A stretch of DNA of 64,000 nt, taken from NCBI GenBank assembly GCA_012729335.1, contig JAAYDJ010000028.1, positions 117,491 to 181,490 on the forward strand, in the 5' to 3' direction. Each line of letters opens with the position of its first letter. Positions within the stretch are counted from its first letter, which is position 1. Below, in pieces: positions 62,026 through 64,000 of the stretch. The DNA is from Bacteroidales bacterium. GTDB taxonomy: Bacteria; Bacteroidota; Bacteroidia; Bacteroidales; Prolixibacteraceae. The position numbers were made by a program, and so were the translations under genes. The notes under the pieces were generated by a model, which had not been told where the DNA came from, did no database searches, and was given only the letters and a program-made list of their open reading frames with translations.

Positions 62026-63672
62026 TCAGCCCGTGACCTCCTTCACCTGAGAAACCCCGCCCTTCTTAACGGTCTCTTCACCCAGGGCACCCCTGAAAGA
62101 GGGGGGCATATGCCAAAGAAATAAGCTGTAGAAGAAGGTAAAAAAGGAAAGGCCCATGTGTGTTTCAAGGTTGGCATCCCCAAAATTGGCAAATCCAATG
62201 GAAATCAGGAACAACCAGAACACCAGGTTTTTCCGGTGTCCCTCCCGGAACAGGGGGATCAGCAACACTCCCATGATGGCCAGAAAACCCACCACTCCGA
62301 ATTTTACCAGGTAATTGAGGTATTGGTTATGGGAGGGGCCCTGGTTATCGGGGTCGAGACGGGAATTCATTTCATGGTAAGCTTCCGCGTAGGCCAGCTT
62401 CCAGTTTCCCGTACCTATGCCCAGCCAGGGACGCTTGCCGATCAACAGGAGCGAAGCTTTCACGAATTCCAGCCGCTGTGAAAAAGACTGGTGGTTGGGA
62501 TCGCCCAGGCGGGTGTAGTAATCGTACTCCCAGATCGTCTCATAAATACGGGGATAGAGCGAGAAGGACCGGTTCACATAGATATGGTTGGCAATGCCCC
62601 TCTCAATGGCTTTGATATCGGTAGGGGTCAACTGGCTCACACCCGCACTGTCCTTGCGTAAACCCTTGCTGGTCATATACCTGATCAGGGTGGCACTGCA
62701 CGGATACCCTCCCCCGTCGGGGGAATCAAAATCCACGCTGCTGACCTTGTTCCATTCGCGCCGCAACTCGTCAACACAAAGATAAGCATGGACCCAATGG
62801 CCGTTTTCCCGGTCACGTGCCGAAAAATCAAAGGAATAGGGATTTCCGGAGAGCGTGAAACAGTCGACTTGTTCAGGATCCAACGTCTCTGAATCATGGA
62901 AATCGTGCCACACCTTCCATACATAGCCCACCGGGGCCAGAACCAACAGTACCAAAGCCGCCGCCAGAACACCTCGTTGTAAGGGTTGCCTTTGCCTGAA
63001 GGCCAGCACCAGCAGAAACACCCACACCATACCCAACAATGCGATCACCCCCGTTACCGACTTCAGCAGCAACAGAAAAAGAAGCAGCCAGAGCATGACG
63101 GGAACCAGAAAAAGGGCCTTCCGCACGCGGAGTGGGAAAGGGGTACCGGCAGCCATAAACCATCCGGCAAGAATCAGGGCCAGGATCACCTGAAACGAGT
63201 AGCGTATGTGGGAAATATGGATGATTTCCCTGAAACCGGTAATGCCCAGCTGCTCCCGGAAGAGAAACCGGACAGTGGCTTCAAGGGAAGCGGCCGTGAC
63301 GGCGGCGATGAAACAGAGAAGCAATAGGTTAAACCGCGGGGGTTCCAGCCGGGGACTGTAATAAAAAGCCACGGGGATCACTATCCAGAAGACCACCTTT
63401 TTCAGTTCATAAAGGGCAAAGGCAGGGTCGCGGGTAAAGCCCATGCCCAGAATATAAATCAAAAAAACAGAGGTGATCATCAGCAGGCTGACGGGCCGCC
63501 CCCGTGGTACGGAAGGGTGGTTCCACGACCGCAGAATCAATGCCTGGAGGAGCAGAAAAACACTGAGAATACTGACCAGGGCCTCGGAAAAAGGGAGGAA
63601 AATAACAAAGAGGAGCAGTCCGGCGAAAAAGACTCTTTCGCGCAGAAAGTCCGATGCAAAGCCTGGGCTCAT
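62026..63672 (-). CDS. O-antigen ligase/polymerase family membrane protein
   Basis: A 548-residue protein with about 10-11 helices and a long periplasmic loop (about residues 245-425, containing VDCFTLSGNPYSFDFSARDRENG). The Wzy_C signature is IGKRPWLGIGTGNW through GPSHNQYLNYLVKFG. Such proteins join O-antigen to lipid A-core or polymerise repeat units. The start MSPGFASDF (63672) is chosen; a further 29 upstream in-frame residues look non-coding. Together with GT2 and KdsC it suggests LPS or capsule work. Confidence 0.82.
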   Translation of the reverse strand: MSPGFASDFLRERVFFAGLLLFVIFLPFSEALVSILSVFLLLQALILRSWNHPSVPRGRPVSLLMITSVFLIYILGMGFTRDPAFALYELKKVVFWIVIPVAFYYSPRLEPPRFNLLLLCFIAAVTAASLEATVRFLFREQLGITGFREIIHISHIRYSFQVILALILAGWFMAAGTPFPLRVRKALFLVPVMLWLLLFLLLLKSVTGVIALLGMVWVFLLVLAFRQRQPLQRGVLAAALVLLVLAPVGYVWKVWHDFHDSETLDPEQVDCFTLSGNPYSFDFSARDRENGHWVHAYLCVDELRREWNKVSSVDFDSPDGGGYPCSATLIRYMTSKGLRKDSAGVSQLTPTDIKAIERGIANHIYVNRSFSLYPRIYETIWEYDYYTRLGDPNHQSFSQRLEFVKASLLLIGKRPWLGIGTGNWKLAYAEAYHEMNSRLDPDNQGPSHNQYLNYLVKFGVVGFLAIMGVLLIPLFREGHRKNLVFWLFLISIGFANFGDANLETHMGLSFFTFFYSLFLWHMPPSFRGALGEETVKKGGVSQVKEVTG

Positions 63673-63762
63673 GTTCTGTAAAAACAAGGTAATGAATTGG
63701 TTTGCTGTCTGAGACAGAGGTATGGCACTTCTGTCCTGGACAAAACGGACAGGAAGCATTTA

Positions 63763-63825
63763 AATTATGCGGGGTGGAAGATAAATCAGGGAGGGGGGTG
63801 GAAGATAAATCAGGGGGGATGGGGT
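63763..63825. repeat. Two imperfect copies of GGTGGAAGATAAATCAGGG
   Basis: Direct repeat between the ligase gene and the rRNA terminator, with purine-rich flanks. No function evident. Confidence 0.6.
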
Positions 63826-63834
63826 CGGGAGCAA

Positions 63835-63870
63835 AAACAAAAAACTCCGGCTCAATGAAGAACCGGAGTT
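63835..63870 (-). terminator. Terminator of the rRNA operon
   Basis: AAACTCCGG (63841-63849) pairs with CCGGAGTTT (63862-63870); on the minus strand a T run follows. It ends the rRNA transcript 9 bases after the 5S gene. Confidence 0.9.
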
Positions 63871-63878
63871 TGGTAAGT

Positions 63879-63984
<106 letters not shown>

Positions 63985-64000
63985 AATCTGTTGGTGCTTA

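Overview
The window looks like a chromosomal segment of a Bacteroidota bacterium, most likely an anaerobic member of Bacteroidales. The evidence is: a type IX secretion C-terminal sorting domain on the 1355-residue surface protein; many lipoproteins and outer-membrane barrels; an archaeal/V-type ATPase operon in the order E, DUF2764, A, B, D, I, K; 2-oxoacid:ferredoxin oxidoreductase genes; an S46 peptidase; and promoters of the TTG-N19-TAnnTTTG type instead of the classical -35/-10. I see no phage, plasmid, transposase or CRISPR genes. Coding sequence is moderately GC-rich and intergenic sequence is AT-richer.

Layout. 1-2057 (minus): a carbamoyltransferase followed by the first 20 codons of a DUF5989 gene that runs off the left edge. 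2928-11181 (plus): a large T9SS-type beta-helix protein, a strong terminator, then a Wza-like export lipoprotein and a Wzc-like tyrosine kinase carrying an extra C-terminal SPOR domain. A tRNA-Ser follows. 11572-18816: a DUF1080 lipoprotein, a small HTH protein, and a peptidoglycan-salvage group (NagZ-amidase/esterase fusion, divergent NamZ, sodium symporter). 18994-25706: a beta-helix lipoprotein, a repeat-containing and frameshifted EEP-family protein, CCA-adding enzyme, thioredoxin and MurF. 25967-33575: the V-type ATPase operon. 33826-45970 (all minus): a long 2-oxoacid/aromatic-acid block with a porin, two PaaK-type CoA ligases each followed by an ACT protein, a membrane protein, prephenate dehydratase, flavodoxin, an aminotransferase and a four-subunit ferredoxin oxidoreductase. 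46211-54713: Mut7-C protein, serine hydrolase, methyltransferase, ADP-forming acyl-CoA synthetase, USP-like protein, an unknown barrel, a YiiX-like hydrolase and a DUF4878 lipoprotein. 54778-63984: S46 dipeptidyl peptidase, XylF-like binding protein, Maf, KdsC, an exported superoxide dismutase, a glycosyltransferase, an O-antigen-ligase-type protein and the 5S rRNA of an rRNA operon entering from the right.

Taken together the genes suggest (inference) a proteolytic, amino-acid-fermenting anaerobe. Peptides are cut by the S46 enzyme, amino acids are transaminated, 2-oxoacids are oxidised to acyl-CoA with reduction of ferredoxin/flavodoxin, and acyl-CoA is converted to acid with ATP gain by the ADP-forming synthetase, or run in reverse from arylacetates through PaaK. 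The V-type ATPase c-subunit has most of a sodium-site signature.

The most unusual content is repetitive and mostly intergenic: 7-bp GAYTYMA arrays in at least five places; a ~105-bp repeat that ends exactly at the start codons of two unrelated genes (one copy at one, three tandem copies at the other); a 23-bp-period array of roughly 24 units between kdsC and the superoxide dismutase gene; and in-frame repeats or low-complexity insertions inside the EEP protein and MurF.
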